This document shows positions 1 to 15,600 of a DNA stretch of 64,000 nt, piece by piece. Where the stretch lies: assembly GCA_036874045.1 (NCBI GenBank), contig CM072339.1, forward strand, positions 18,855,501 to 18,919,500, given 5' to 3'. This DNA comes from Cymodocea nodosa (lineage: Eukaryota > Streptophyta > Magnoliopsida > Alismatales > Cymodoceaceae). The position numbers and the translations under genes were made by a program. The notes beneath the pieces are model-generated. The model was not told the origin of the DNA. It saw only the letters and a list, made by a program, of their open reading frames with translations, and did not search any database. The stretch's first letter is position 1; every line of letters begins with the position of its first letter.

Positions 1-149
1 AACTCATACATAAATAATTTATAACATACTAAATAAATAATAAGATATATAACAGACAGACACTAACTAGAAATAACAACAATATTGTGCAAACAAGAAA
101 AACGATCAAATTCTTGTTAACTCTACTTTAATAGGTATAAACACTAATA

Positions 150-335
150 TGTTGTTAGCATCATTAGACTCAATCAATATACAAACACTAACACATATTA
201 AAAGGCTAATTTATTGTTGGCATCACTAGATACAACCAACATACAAACACTTGCACATACTAAGAGGCTAATTAGTTGTAAACATCATTAGACTCAATCA
301 ACATATGAATACCTACACATACTAAACGACATATA
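150..335. repeat. Short tandem repeat, about three units of 61-62 bp
   Basis: The phrase TTGTTRGCATCA(T/C)TAGA followed by a CAACATACAAACAC-like stretch recurs with starts near 152, 214 and 275. Units are diverged but clearly collinear. No spacer/repeat alternation is present, so it is a plain minisatellite and not a CRISPR array. Confidence 0.7.
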
Positions 336-1289
336 CATATACTCTTACAAATATTAATACAACCATCTAATAAAAGTGATAGAACAATATTGACTAACAT
401 CAAAATGGATCTCATGGAAGATAAACCTTGACAAGGTAACATTGCTATAATGTCAAGACTTGCACAAGAAAAGTTAAACTAATTCCATTGGAGATTAATA
501 ATGGAGTATAAAACACTTCTTTTGTCCTTTTTTACCCTTTCACCATTTTTTTAAACATAATTTTTTATGTAATGATTTTTTCATTTTTTTTCCCTTCTCC
601 CCCCTGCCCTTTTTTCTTTTCTTTCCATTCCCTTTTTCTTTCTTTTTTTTCTTTTTCTTCTTTTTTCTCTTCCCTCTCCATGTTCTATTTTTTATTGTTC
701 TTTTAACTCACATGGGTCTCCTCCTACACTCTCTCCCCTCCTTTCTCTTCATTTATCCTCTCCCCAACTAAAAACCTTAATGGGTTATGGTAGTGACTGT
801 GCGAATGAAAGATAGGATTTTGGGGAAGGAAGACCAGTGTTGAAAAAACTTTGAAGGCTTTGCAAGTCTGGGCGGCAAGGCTGGCAGTGACAACAGAAAG
901 AAAGTTGGGACAGCCTAGCAACACCAACAACAAAAATTGGCAAAGGAGCCGCAAATTTGGCAATGGTGGAAAATCTAGGGTTCAGCATAAGAGAAGGGTG
1001 ATGATGGGCCCTGGTGCTAAAGAAAAAAAAAACAAGGGGGAAGGGTAAAAAGATGTCAGCAAAGAGAGGGGCAGTGACAGCCAATGGTGGTGAAAAAATT
1101 GGGTGTATGACAAGAGAGGGACTGGACACAAGAGGAGGGCCGTCAACGGTGACCTAAATGGGCAGGATAGATCAGCAATGCTGGCAAACAGCTTAGATTG
1201 GGGCCAACAGCAATTATGGTTGAAAGGAGGGTAGCGATTAGGGTTTCCCTCTTCTCTACTTACATCTTTCACACTTCAGACTCTGAAAA

Positions 1290-1620
1290 CCTACATTGTG
1301 ATACTATATTAAAACAAAAGGAATAGATGGAAGTAAATTGATTTTACTATAATAACATAAGACCACTATTTATAGAGGCTACAAAAAGTAGATACATGCA
1401 TGATAACCAATGTGAGAATCAACTCACAACACATAACACTACTTAGGATCCATTTATTCATAGACCCTAAAGAAAATATATATTGCAAGCAACATAACTG
1501 TAGTGTAAGAAAGGAAAAGCAAACAATAAGGACAAAGGTTCCAAGCAGTAATTCAAAAAGAACAAGAAAAAAAAAAACAATGTCATTTGAATAGTGAGAC
1601 AGCAGCCACTGATGCAACCG
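1290..1620 (-). mobile_element. Possible old LTR end with degenerate primer-binding site
   Basis: Read on the minus strand, a TATA-like CTCTATAAATAG lies near 1369-1380. It is followed by a sequence resembling the initiator-Met tRNA primer-binding site (AGTATCACAATG) near 1293-1306, then a GC-richer leader running down to about 790. This order fits an LTR followed by a retroelement leader. No second LTR, terminal repeat or coding domain was identified, so this is a weak call for an old, broken fragment. Confidence 0.25.
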
Positions 1621-3606
1621 TGTCAGCTTGTAATACCCATGAATCTTCTTTTGTGGAAAACCCTAAACTACCTACCATATAGTCCTTGTCTTCCGCATTT
1701 TATTACCAACCAATTTCTCTCTTTTCTTTATTCTTCTCAAATAAACTCAATTTCCAAAAATTAAATTATTTACTAATCACAAAATTACTTCCTCTTAGTA
1801 CAATCTAAATTCTGTTCAGTCAAAATACCAATTAGTTCAAATTACAATTGTTTCATCTTAGAAACAAATCATATTTAAGTAACAAATTCTTTATGTACAG
1901 TATGGCCTATGAGATATCTTTTACACTGATTAACTATTTCTAAATTATATAGTATTTGTATCTTATTAATATTTTTTTAATTAAAAATTACTCTTCAATG
2001 TGTGAGTTGGCATGCGCCTTTCACTAAATATTTATGAGAACAAGCTAAGAATGTGCGGTAATAAGCTACAAAATCAAGTTCACAAAAGAGACAAATCAGT
2101 CCTCATAACAAAAATGAGAACGGCAATCTGCAAAAACATTGGTTTGAAAAGTGGGGAAGAATGTGGCCGGGCAAAATGTAGGTTGTTATAACATGATAAT
2201 TGAATCTAATAAACTTAATGAGCAAAAAAATTAAATTATTATGGTGTGATGACGGAAAGGTCTTCTGGGATACTATGGCCTTTACCATTTTTTGTAAAAA
2301 ATCATTAGGCAAATGCATAAACCTTTCTATGGGGCACTCAACTCCTTCAAAAGAGATGTTGATGACTCCAAGAGGGGTGACCAGACCTAGTCAAAAGGAA
2401 AGATTCTCTCACTGAAAAAGCTGAATGAAGTGGAATAAAGAGCTGAAGAGCCAAAACAGAGTTGATGAAATATCCAACACAAAGGTACTACATAAAGTCA
2501 CATGTTTGCTTCCCTCTAGATATATACATCTCAATCTCAGACGAGGATCTGATTGCACTTCTGGTTTCTTCTGCCTTTTTTCTTCGTTCTGTGCTATTTT
2601 TCAAAGAACCTATAAGAGTCTAATCACAAGTGGTGGTGGAACCAACTGACGATGTATGCTGTCCAATCTGACATTCGACTCTTTCTTCCTCATATTTGAC
2701 TGTCTGACTGCATTCCATTAGGTGATATCCCAAGCCCCATTGCACAGTAAAAGTCAAGGGATCATTGGACACCAGCAAAAACCATTCCCCGGATTCCCCA
2801 ACGCTAATATTTACCTGAGGGTAGGGGGAGACATGTTTAACTGACTACTTCGACAGAACAATCGTTCCTCAATGCCAAATGTTTTGGCAAACAAATTTCC
2901 CAGAAGACATTTCCAACTTTTGATTTTGCCCATGCAAGGTGCTAGCTACATTCCCTCCTTGCAGCTTTACTCCAAAGACCATCAAGATCATTTCTCAGAC
3001 ATTCCACGTTTTCAAAATGGATCCTCAGAAATATATGACATTTTTTATCAAGTCATCGTTGCTCCTTGATCTAATGCTTCAGGCTAAACCTATTCCCAAG
3101 GTGTGACAAGTAATAAGTACAGGACTTGTGTTTGACCTCCACTAGTCTATCTACTCTCCCTCTGAAGCAAGCATAACTCCCTAAGCTTTCACTTTCATCA
3201 AAGCTAACTACAAACTAAATTCTAGGTTTATCCACATTTATGAAATCTCATGACAGGAAGAAATCTTGTCTAACAAAAGAATATAATCAAACACCAAAGG
3301 CATGTAACATCATGCATTCATGCTATATAAGGTGCTGTGCAGGTATGCACACTTTATTACAGAATATCATATATTCTTAAACGTGCAATTTCATTTGCAA
3401 CAACTCAAAGTCAGAAAAGTTTCATTGGTACCATATCTTTGTCAGATTTGTATTGAATTTTTATAACAAATTCTTGACAAGAAATAACTTGTAAGAAATG
3501 CATTATATGTAAATTGAACTGAAGAAAAATATAATCAATTTTTGCACTCTTTTTGCATCAGTTCAGATTAATTGCGATAAATAAGACAAATAAAATTTCA
3601 ACGTAC

Positions 3607-6600
3607 AATTTCTCCAGTAGGGAAAATCCCAAAAATGCTGAAACAAATGCTACCACTTTTGTCACCACTGCAGAGAATGTTAAATCGTTGATGTGATGAA
3701 TAAATAAGTTCTTGAAAAGAGTCATCAATGTCATCCATTGCCCCAGTATCTCCACTACTGAGCCCAGGCATTCTAGGAACTCGTGGAGGCAGAGGAAAGA
3801 AGCGCATGGTGCGGTCTTCATAGATACAATGAATGTTTCTATCGTCCTGAAGAACTTTTTATGATTAACAAGAAATTTCAAAGAAAATGATGACAAGATG
3901 AAAAATAGTAGTGGCAGTGGCAGTGGTAGTAGTAGTACTTAGTATATCATTTTGGGGTTTACTGCTAAATGAAAGTAGACAATTACGAAATTGAAAAATA
4001 ATAAACCAATGCAAAAAATTGCAAAACAAGATGGTATATACACAAGGCTATTTATAACTGAGACAAAGTTGCAAGAAAAACAAATGTTTATTTTTTCTGG
4101 AGAAAGATACTTTATGTTGTGCACAAGGAATGTCATTGAGAAAAATACCAGTCCATCTGCCATGCAACAAATCTCCTCAACTTGCATGACTAGGAATGTT
4201 TGTGTAGTCCACTCCCCTCCAAGGAAGCCTAACTTGAGGAGGAAAGAGCTAGGACAACAGATGCGCTGAATGTAACCCAACTAGGGTTGCACATAAGATA
4301 GCGTTGCACAAATGAATGAGCTCAAAGACTACATCCTCGCTTCACTCTTGTGTGAGTAGCAAAAGGAAGTTGAGAAATAGACAAACAAACAATTCACTAT
4401 GAAATTAAAATAAAAGACTACAACAAAATACAAGAAGAGGATTCAACACAAGACCAAAGGAACTTATTGGACTTGATGGAGTTGGAGTGAGACCCCCGGT
4501 GCTCTCCTCTATCTATATGCATGGAACACCACATTCCAGGCCTCAAGCCTTCCCTTTCAGACTCTAGGACCACGTCCCACATGTTGCTCCACTTCCATTA
4601 GTGGTTGGAACCTTCCAAGACATAAGGATCCACTCAGCCATGTCCTCCATGACACCCCTGTCTTGCCAGGTGAATATCTCCATGACATCACATTAGATTG
4701 GGCTGAAATAACTTCTAATGTGTCCCTTATATCCTAAGCTTTCCCAAATCCAAGCTCATTTGGGCCTCCAACATGTGGAAATACCTCAACTCAACTCCTA
4801 ACCATTGATCTTTAGGTGCCTAATGACATACCCATGCTTAGCAACATCTTTGACCACACAAATGTGAGTTTCATGCTCTCCAACAGCCTAGACTTCTCCC
4901 TCTCCTCTTGAGGATTCAAACCATATACTTAGTCACCCCATTTGACCAAGCATTCTCCAAGAAATTGCCCCAAAATGATGAGGCTAAAAACTACCCGTCT
5001 TCATTGGCGAGGTTGACAATGTCACTAGCCCAGTTGACACACATTGCTGGCGTGTCAACAATCCTACACATTCCTCGATGGCTTGTCTGAACAGTCAACG
5101 ACAAGGGTCATTAAATCTTGACTGATGTGTTGGTGAGTCTCGATGGCCTATCAACAAGTCTCAATGACTTGTTGACAAGTCTCATTGACCTATCGACAAG
5201 TGGTTGGCATGTGTTGGCAAGTCTAATTGGGCAATCAACACTCTCAATGGTTGGTTGACAAATGGTTAGCATGCATTGGTGAGTCTGACTAGACTAGTCA
5301 ACACTTGCAATGGCCAATATTGATGAGCTGACCTGGCCATGACGCATCATAGCTGCCCATACATGACTTTATGGGCTGGCCTTCAACCAATGTTCAGCTC
5401 TCCTATACCTCAGGTGGCGTGTATCGACTCTCCTTATGGACTACCCTTGCCACCATCAGCTCTTCCATAGGCAGCTTCCTCCTCTTTGAGTGAGTAGCTC
5501 CTTTATGTATCCTAAAAAATAATCAAGTACTGGGTATACCACAACCTAGTCCTTGAGTCTTCCTTGTTTGCTCTTCTCTCCCTTAGTCATGTTTGACTCT
5601 CCAACTACAGATCAGGCCATTAAAATCTACAAAAGTTGATTGAAATCGTCAATCCTCTATGGAGTGCCTTATCATGGAAAAACAAAGCATGCTTCAATAA
5701 TAAGATTAAATGCTTCTTCTGAATCCTATAAAATAAAAGGCAAATTTGCACTCCTTAGGATAGTACAAAATGTTGTAGATGTTGAGGCATGTCATCAAAA
5801 TTCAAAGAAATACTTAATGTTGAGGCATGGTTCAAAATATTGAGACATGGTTCAAAATATTGAGGCATGTCATCAAAATATTGTTTGCATGTCTTATTTT
5901 TCAATTTGTCGCAGAGCCCCAACATAACAACAATATGAAAGTATTGGGAATAAAAGTGGATTTTTTACTCTCTCTTCCGATAAAAAGCTAACATGCCAAA
6001 GTTCAACATGAAAGAAACATTAGAACCTTGGTTGGGAGCCTGAGATATCAACTACACATTTTCATCAGTTAATTTTTAAAACCTTAAAGAGAATGGTCTA
6101 TTCCTGTCGGATGTGGAGATGTATGGGGTCATTTGAATATACAAGGCTCACGATTTTTTCAATATAACACCACATGAACTGATCTTTGACATGCCTCATC
6201 ATGTGGAGCCTCTTTTGGGTCTTGCATGTGTACATTGTTTTTAGTAAGCAAAACATAGCATTAAATTAAGAAAAAATACAAACAAGACATATAAGCCTAT
6301 CAACATGATGGGGATAACAAATTGCATGTGGAAATACTTAATTTGCGACATGGAAGATATAAGATCATTTGTTCTTGTGTCACTATATGTACAATTTCAT
6401 GGCTATAGCCTATAGGTACCATGTTCAATCTAGAAAGTCAACTCGAGGGAAATTTTCAATGAATTGGGTGGCTAAGGATTTTATAACCCTTGAGATATTT
6501 TATTATTATGTGATGGAGGACTAACATGCAATCAAAACTTTGATGACCCCCAATGCATTTTCTCTACAAAATTATCATATCCCTCTAGTCTTTTGATACA

Positions 6601-9600
6601 AGTGATTTTTACCTAGTACTTCAATACTGACTCTAACAGAAATAATTTGGTCAAGCTTTCAGAAAAATATTTGGAATGTTCTCGCAGATGACCCATGTCT
6701 ATTATAAGGAGGTTGTATTTTATATTGATTTTAAAAGTTTACTTTATTTTGATTACAACAATTTCAGGTATCAAAATGGTTTTTTCCACTTACACTGGGT
6801 CCTTTTGCTATCTAAGGGAAATTTGGAGTTGTTCCAAATGAAAACTTACACTGAAGGTTATCTAGAGTTTCTCTTTCTGATTTTACAAAATACCTCCTTT
6901 TTATAAGTTGTTTGGAACTAATAAACACAGGCTCCAATAACATCAGTAATTGTTGGATAGTGCTAGAATTTAAAAGCATCACCATTATTGGATAGTAGTT
7001 CGAATATTTACTGAAAGATCCATCAAAAACTAAAATAAAATGACTTATCATGCACATGAAAATAATGCTTTTGCAATGTTTAAAGTGAAAAACAATGTAT
7101 ATTGAATTTATGCATTAAAGCCACCAGAAGTTCTTGATATTTAGCAAAAATTTGGGCCCATAAAGACAAATATCAGTCATGCTTAGTTTTATGGTTACTT
7201 CAAGTTATAGTGAGAAAGCTAAAAAAGACTCTTAAATAAAAAACAAATAACCACTTAAAATGCTTAGCAAAAAACGTTAAAATTTAGTAATTAGCACACT
7301 GACATTTGAGAAAATCTAAAAGTTTGATATTGACATACGTCTGCATCCTCCTCCCAGTTAAGACATATGACAGATGCTTTATGAAGCTTACTACTCCTCA
7401 ACAGTTTTCCATTCTGCAAGGATCAAATTTCATTAATTCTCAAGTTACAACTTAAAAAGATTATTCAGAAGGACAAAGTCAGAAAAATACTATGTACACA
7501 GAGCAACACTTCTATAAAGACCAGAAGTTATTGAAAAAGTTGGAAAAATACTATGTACGATTTCTCATTTCAAACTACAATAATAGAATATCATTCCACT
7601 TTCCAACTCTTGGAACGGTACTAGAGTTCAAGTCTTGAGAGAAAACCCTAACAACTACAACCATATCATTGCAGGGGCAGTGAACCCTTACGTTTGAGAC
7701 AAAGAAACCCCAGCTGTCAGCCACAGTCCTCACCCCAAACACCCCTATGTTGCCAATGCGTACAATGAATGGATTGTTGTCAAAAATCCTCACCTTATCT
7801 TAGATAAATGGATTGTTGTCAAATATATTTCTAATTAAATATATGTTTCTAATTAAATAAATCTTTGTGTGTGTGAAGGCATTGTCTTGATTAATAATTC
7901 ATTCCACTTTCACCATTTCGTGTCTTCACACTTGTTAATCTCTATATATAACATTTCATGCTTGTAATGCATCAAAAGCCACACAGTTTAAGCAGGACAC
8001 AATTTTGAAATAGATCCTTCAGCAAGGCATTTGTGAAAACATTCTCATTTTAAATTTCAAAAAATATATTTTGCTTGAATTGCCACAACAAGCAAGTAAT
8101 CTCCAAATAAAATAACAACCAACTCCACTGTGCCATGCTGAACCATGAAATACTACATCGTGCTCTTTGTTAAGGGAAGATTTATTAGCACACAACAGGA
8201 AATATGTGAGGGGTAGTTGAATACCAAGCTGTGCTTTTTTTAAGTGTGATACATCTAAGAAAAGTTACAAATGTTTACATGTTGGCAACAGATTATTTTT
8301 CTCAGGACATGAAATTTCTTTGAAAGAAACACTTCCTTGAATACTACACCTGTCACCAACTACCCTCTATCAACATTTAACAAAAATTTGTTAATTTCTT
8401 TTACCACACTATCCAATTCACTCCTCTCAAACCCTGATACCAACACTAGTCTCCATTCACCGCCATTCATTTACCCTCCTTGTCCACCTATCATCTTCAG
8501 CCTCCACTAGCATATATCTCTCCCGTGAACATTATGAAGTTATTTGAAATTTCACAATAGCCTTCTTACCTACATTAAACCAATCCCATCCTTCCACGCT
8601 TTGCTGTTTAGTCCCACATTTCTCAATTCATCTTTCCAGCCAAAGGCAAAGTTTTACTTCATTAGTCCCAACTACGGATGAATAATCTGCAGCTCTACAT
8701 AATTCAACAGCAATCAATCAATAAATGTATTTATACTTTATTGATCATATTATGTGGAGTCAACAAGAATTATACTTTCTCTTCATTTCCATGTTTATGT
8801 TCAGAGATTTTGAAAGCTTCTGTGACTGTTTGCAAACCCAGCAAACCAAAGTTTAACCTCATTTATCACAAACTTGATCATCACAATGTATCATCATGGG
8901 TGTCTCAACATCAAAGCCAATTTCCATCAAGAAAAGTCTAACCCACATCATATTTTGAATTGAAGAATGCTTCAATTTTCAAGTTGTGATGTTTCCTATA
9001 GATCAAGCATTTCTCTAGAGCTCCTTTAATATACGTTAATATTAAAATGGCTCCATCTTAGTGTACCTTCTTAAGATAATACATAAACTGAGAGAGTAGT
9101 CCAATAGCATAAATAATGTCTAGACGTATATCAAGCAAATAAGCTTGTCGATTAACCTCCCATGTTTTCCTGGAATAGTAAGTAGCTTTGAGGAACCATC
9201 CTAAAAAGGTGGATTCTATTCTACCAATGCACTCTCAAGTTTGCACCCTAAGAAGTTGTAAGGGTTGTATAAGGTAGATAGATGATAAGAAAATGAAGAT
9301 TACACTCACAAAACACAAGCACATACAAGACACCAAGGTCTTTTCATGTGGTTCACCCTTAAGCTACGTCCATGACTAATGAAGAGGAAGGAGATTCACT
9401 ATTTCAATTGGTACATATGGAGATTTTCGGATGGATGCCTTTTCAACACTCCTATCAACCCCATTTATAGACTTTACAGCATCAACAGTTAAAAGACAAA
9501 AACGGTAACGTATGGATTAAAAGCCCATAACGTTCAGAAACCATTTACTGCAATTAAAGACAACAAAATAGGAAACAGTTTTCAGACATTCAAATAGCCA

Positions 9601-12600
9601 TAATGCTACGTGAATGTCCATTCAATTCACCTCGCCAGAAGTCAATCTCCAGAAATATGTTCAAGGCATATTTTCTTTGTAATAACACCATTCTCCGCAT
9701 AGAATAAAAAAACTCAATTTCAAGAAAGTATCTTAGATTTTCCCATATCTTTAGTAACAAACTATGTTCAAATATTCCTTTGTTTCAGAAATGCCTATTA
9801 GGATCACTACCTGTCACCAATATATTGGCCACATATAAGGTGATAATAACATAGCATAACAAGGACTTCCCTGAAGAAAACAAAATAGTCAACTACACAT
9901 TGTTTAAACCCCCTTTTTCAACCACTTTGCTAAAATTTTTAAACCAAACTCTCAAGTTTTACTTCAAGTCATAGATTGCTTTCTTTAAGCAACATACTCT
10001 ATTCTTCCCTTGAACAATATATCCAAAAGGTTGATCTATCAATATTTGCTCCTACAAATTGTCAAAAAGAAAAGTATTCTTTTCATCAAACTATACATAC
10101 CAAGCCTAATTGACTACTACCAATAATAATATTTTGATGGAGTTTAAGCATACTAATGGGGAGAATATTTCAACATGGTCTACACCATATATTTTGTTAA
10201 ATCCTCAAGTTATAAATTTCTTTCTTTAAACAACATTCTCTATTCTTTCTTTGAGCAATATATCGAAGAGGTTGGTCTATCAATACTTGCTTCTACAAAT
10301 CACCAAAAAGAAAAGTATTTCTTACATCAAACTATACATACCAAGACTAATTAACTACTACCAATAATAATATTTTGATGGAGTTTAAGCGAACTAATGG
10401 ACAGAATGTTCAACATGGTCTACACCATATATTTTGTTAAATCCTCAAGCAACTAGCCACACTTTATAAAGATAAATAGTTCCATCAAGTTTATGTTTCC
10501 TTGTATATACCAAATTGCAAGAGACTATGTTGACATCTACAAGCCAAGTGCCAACTCCCATGTGCCAAGAGATAATAGTAAACATCTTTTCATCCATAAC
10601 CACTTTCTAATGTGAAATCTAACAGACCACTTGATAATTCTTGACAATAGTCTTTATGTCAATGGATAAGGCAAAGGCTCGAAAATCAAGAATTAGGCAA
10701 TCGTTGGAAACAAAGTTCAATTGTAGATGATTGGTGTGGGTATGCTGGCCTTTTTGTAGGGCAATGGGAAGCTTAAATGGGTTTGGTGAAGATAGTGATG
10801 ACTCAAGTGAAGATAATACTACAAGGAACATCAAGAATATGTTGAATCTTTTGCTTAACAACACCATTATACCAAGATGCACGTGTAAAAATAGTTTGAT
10901 GAATAATACCATTAAGAAACATAGCAAGATTGAATAAAAATTGGAGTAAATTCTAAAGTATTATTAGCTTAAAAAAATTTGAAAACCATGGAAAAGTGAT
11001 TTTTCATTTCATTAAAGAAATTTCTAATTAAACCTAGAATATGAATCCCATCTTTTAATAGAATACCCAACAAACACAAGAATGGTCATTCACAAACAAA
11101 ATATATCTATGATTGGACATAAAAGACTTTTAGTGTGATGGATGAATAAGTGGGCATTGGCATAAGATGGATGACTCATAGGTAGATGTCAAAGAAGCTA
11201 TTCCTCAAGGTACCCCATCATGAACTAGAAGATACACATCAAGTTTTTCCTTACAACACAAACCAATCCTCTTTCCCATCTACAAATCCTAAAAAACACA
11301 GTGAGAAAGGGAAAATGTCACAAAACATAACAATTATTTGGTTATGCCACTAATAGATAAAAGATTAACAAGAAAGTTAGGCACATATAGGACTTCATCA
11401 AGTGCGATCTAAAAAGAAACTTAAAAAACTCTACCAAAAACAAGGCAAGAACATCTATTAGCAATAGAAACAAAGGTGATACCAAACATTTAGAAAAGGT
11501 AGTTGAAAAGGTCTTTTCTAGCTAACATATGTAAGGAGGCATCAAAATTTATCACCTAAGAATGATCCTTAAATGCCACAAGGGTGGTGATACTTAATGT
11601 AGATGTAGTAGCATATAATGCAATGGTAAGGGTATGGTAATCTTGAAACTACAAACACTCAACATCCACAATATGAGATAAGGTAATAGATGAAGTAGAT
11701 GAATTTGCAACCTTGGTGAATGTGGGAGTAGCCTATACTATGGAAACCTATGCCCAAGTTGGTAGCCCAAATTTCTCCTATCACTTATCAAAATGGTGAT
11801 TAGTACACCTACAATGTTCACATGACTAACAATGATGATTTTCTTGATGGCTACTTTTGGTTACAAGTTTATTTAATCGACAACTACAAGCAGTCATAAT
11901 TAATCGATCAATAAACAAGGGTGTGGTGGTAGAAATTCTTAGTACTTTGTAAAAAGTAATATGAAGATTTGGAATTGTTATTGCCTAAGATCTGCTCTTT
12001 GATTTGACTAGGTAAATCAAGGCTGAGATTTTGAAGAAATGTGGTCACTGTCAATTCATCATAATACTAGCAAAACCTGTTGACATCCATGATTAATGGT
12101 TGATGGACTTCCAATTCATCAATAGGCATGCAAAATGCAATGTAATGTTCCAAAACCAAGTGCTCCCCTAATGATCAATGAAGAGATATACACATCAAAT
12201 ATCCAACTAATGTTCTTCTTGTCTCCATATGTATTTGATAAAGTATCCTAAAGTTTTTTGCAAGTTCCAAGAGAATAACACTTTGAGCAATTAATAGTTC
12301 CATAATGTTCATTAGATAGGGTATAACTACAACATCATCAACACACTAATCCTCATAGGTAGTCTTTGCATTTGGAGGCAAGTCAATGAGGCACTTAAAC
12401 TTATAATGTGCCAAAAGGAACTTTTTTATGCTATGTGCCAAGAGTAAATAATTTTTTCCATTGAGTTCTTCTAATTTACCACTAAGATTCTTAATAAGAA
12501 TATTTTGACTATCCATATCAAAGATAGAAAATGTCTTCACAAAATCTAATCAAAGTACAAGTGCATATTAGGTCAAACTAAACCATGTCAACCTAACCCA

Positions 12601-15600
12601 ACATGATCAAACTGTGTCAATCAACGACACAACACAATGCAATGTGTCATGTTGTTCCCAACAAAGTTTGCACAAGGGGCATGAAAGCGTGCACCACCCC
12701 TCTCTGTACTCCAACTCTCCTACACATGGTGCAAGCACACCCTCCTTGACAGAGTCAACAACTAGACTCCTTCATGTCATCCACAACAATAAAGGGTGGA
12801 GGCAAGGTACAAGACTGAGAGCTGCAATGAGACATTACCATCAATCGTGGCCACAAGTTGCAATCGATGACAATCATGCAAAGTTGACAAACCCAACTGC
12901 CCAAAATTGAGAAAAACTAAAACTCATGGTTAGGAAAAAAAGGAGATCAAATGAAGAAAATTAATTATTGCAATAATGTTACTTATTTCCCTCCATTGAT
13001 TTCTTCAATATTGTTAATGGGTATTAGGTTTAGGGTTACAAGGTATTAAGTATTGGAAGGGGTCATGGGGTGGCAAAATAAATCAAAAGAACTAGCATTT
13101 GTTAATGATGATGACAATGACAAGGAGGACTAAAGTCACTTGAGGACGATCTCTTGTTTTTCCTAGAGCCAAAACCTCCACCCACAAAGGCACTTCCAAG
13201 GGAAACACCTTCAGTCATGGTGTTCAGTGCCCTCCTACAACTACAAGGTCCATTTGTGTACATTTTCCATCGGAAAATGTAAGAAATGGTGGGAGATGAA
13301 AAGCGGAAAAGATGATGGAAAATAACAAGAAATAATATGTTGTTTGTGCACACCAGAAAATACATTATTAAATAATTTTAAAATATTTAAATTTACTTTT
13401 ATAAATTAATCAAATATATATTAATAATTTTTTATGTATTAACTTAAAACAACTATACAAAATACATATATGAAATAATTTTTTCATCAAAAGTGAATTT
13501 CATTACAACTACATTAAAAATTGAATGCAATTGGGCTCAATAGGATACGTACTTAGACCATTATTCAATACTTATTAAGAACATATTTGGGCATCTTTGG
13601 ATGAAACACAAATTATTTGTCTAACGGTGATGAACTTCTTCTGACTAAAACAAGCACAGCCACTTAGTATATAATCCAAATAGACATACATACAAATTTT
13701 TATAATCTTGTTATTTTTCCTATAACATAATGAGATGTATGTAAAAAAATACTAAACAAAGCTAACAAATATGTGATAAGCCTTACTACAGTGAGGACGA
13801 CGAATAGGCGAACGAGCTAAAGAATGTGTGATAAGTCTTCTCAATCTGAGGCAACGGCTAGGCAACCAACAGTAACATCGACTTCAACATGATCAACAAA
13901 CACAATCGAACCAAGATAGCAATTGGGCAGTTGGGAGCGATGATGCCAAATCAAGAGCGACAATGGCAGTAGACACGATCAAGGGTTCATACAACCAAGG
14001 AGCAATGACCACAAATTGAGAGCAACAAACATGATCAATGGTTCACTTAAGCAACGAAATCAAGGATGGCTCGAGGGCTTAGGAGGATGCAAGGTGGAGG
14101 GAAACAATAGAAGCACGATCGATAATGACAACGAGGATGCAATGTAGGAGGGGACAAGGACGATGTGAGATCAGTGACGATGACAAGAATGCAAGGGTGT
14201 CAAGGTCAAGGGAGTAAAATTTTCAGTAAAATCTAGACGTTACGGAAAGGGGGGTCAAGAAAGGACAAGTGATGATTTTATGAATGTTGGGAAATATTTT
14301 CCCAAGATTTCCAATTGACACAAACACCCTTAACCTTGGGAAACCTTTTCCGAAGGTTTCCTAACCTTACTAGGATGCACAAGCCCCCCAAGTCTTGCAA
14401 AAGTACCTTGATTCAACCGAGTTGGCATCAACTCTTAACTATATGAAGACGATGAAGTTGCAACAAACACAGGCAAGGACAATGAAAGAGAAGTCAAGGA
14501 CAACAACAAGTGACAAACCAACTAGCAACTCCCAATAGGTGATTATGAATTAATGGTAGCCTTAGGTGATAGGTCGATAGCTCTCAACAGGTGATAACCT
14601 AACCACTTCCAACAATCATCTATTGACTAGCAAACTAGGTGATTGGCAAATAAGCAATAAGCTAATGACTGCATCTATTGACTCTTTCAACTTTCAATCT
14701 CAAAACTAAGAAAGAGAAAACTAAAGATTACTGAAGGAATCTTAGGACTCATCACCTTTGAGAATCAAGGTACGACAACACCATAGCTATGTAGACGTGT
14801 AGTGCAATGACAAGTTTGGCAATGGTCAAACCCAACGGTTAAACCAATGGCCTAAATCAATGCTAAATCAAAATCTATAAATAAAGAAGGTTTCATGATT
14901 TCACAACCACAACAAATCATACTTTATTCAAAAATCAAAAGTGCACATAAATTGCAAATTTACAATCATCTTCAAAACTTTAATCTTCACGACTTCGCTC
15001 TCAAATCTTCTATTTTTTTAATCTTTAATTTCTTATTTAGTTATTTTCTTTCTATTCTCAAGTCTTACATTTTTGTTGTGTATTGTAGTTGTTTTTTCAA
15101 ATTATAATGACTCACAACTTCAACAATGAAAGAACAAATTTTAGATATAAGATACAAATAACGCAATTCATAGAAACAATAGTAAGATCATATAGAGCAT
15201 CTTCATCAACTATAACTACAAGAAAATTCTAAAGAATAACTTCAATATGGTCAAAATTCACAATATGGATGAAAGATATGATATTACAACAGATAGGATG
15301 TACCATAACATTTATTTTTCTTGTAAAAGTTCAAATAGTACTAGTTATTTAAATAGATAATTAGCTAATTATAAATTTAAATTAGAAAAAAATAAAAATA
15401 TACAAATTCAATTTAATTTAATTTCTAAGGATAGCATTTCTTCTTGACATTATGATCCTAAAAAGACTAAGAAATTTCATGCTAGATTTGTTGTTATAAA
15501 TAATTTATCAATTAACTTTGGTGATAATCCACATGTTAACAAATATATTAGAGAAACATATTATCCATAATATAAAAATATATCTAGGAATACAGCTAAA

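Larger units (their letters stand above)
1..3606. other. Probable fifth intron of APC4, open at the left edge; no exon recognised
   Basis: The stretch begins at the donor site (GTACGT on the minus strand) of the last APC4 exon that I can see and runs to the window edge. I looked on the minus strand for the next APC4 segment, which normally follows FGIFP.G.I, and did not find it. The interval holds a short tandem repeat near 150-335, a pyrimidine-rich tract at about 560-760, and a possible LTR near 1290-1620. The open frames here are short and have no family resemblance that I can recognise. Confidence 0.5.

Noticed and set aside
150-335. Regular repeat that might suggest a CRISPR array
   Set aside because: Units are adjacent with no unique spacers, and the genome is a plant nuclear genome. 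It is a minisatellite.
7575-7793. 72-codon minus-strand frame in APC4 intron 3 with protein-like composition
   Set aside because: The translation looks ordered ([20 protein letters not shown]), but I cannot match it to any family and no flanking exon continues it.
12614-13365. Frames flanking the 5' side of the first Copia fossil
   Set aside because: They have no recognisable protein features. They could be leader or LTR of the fossil, but no terminal repeat pairs with the other end.
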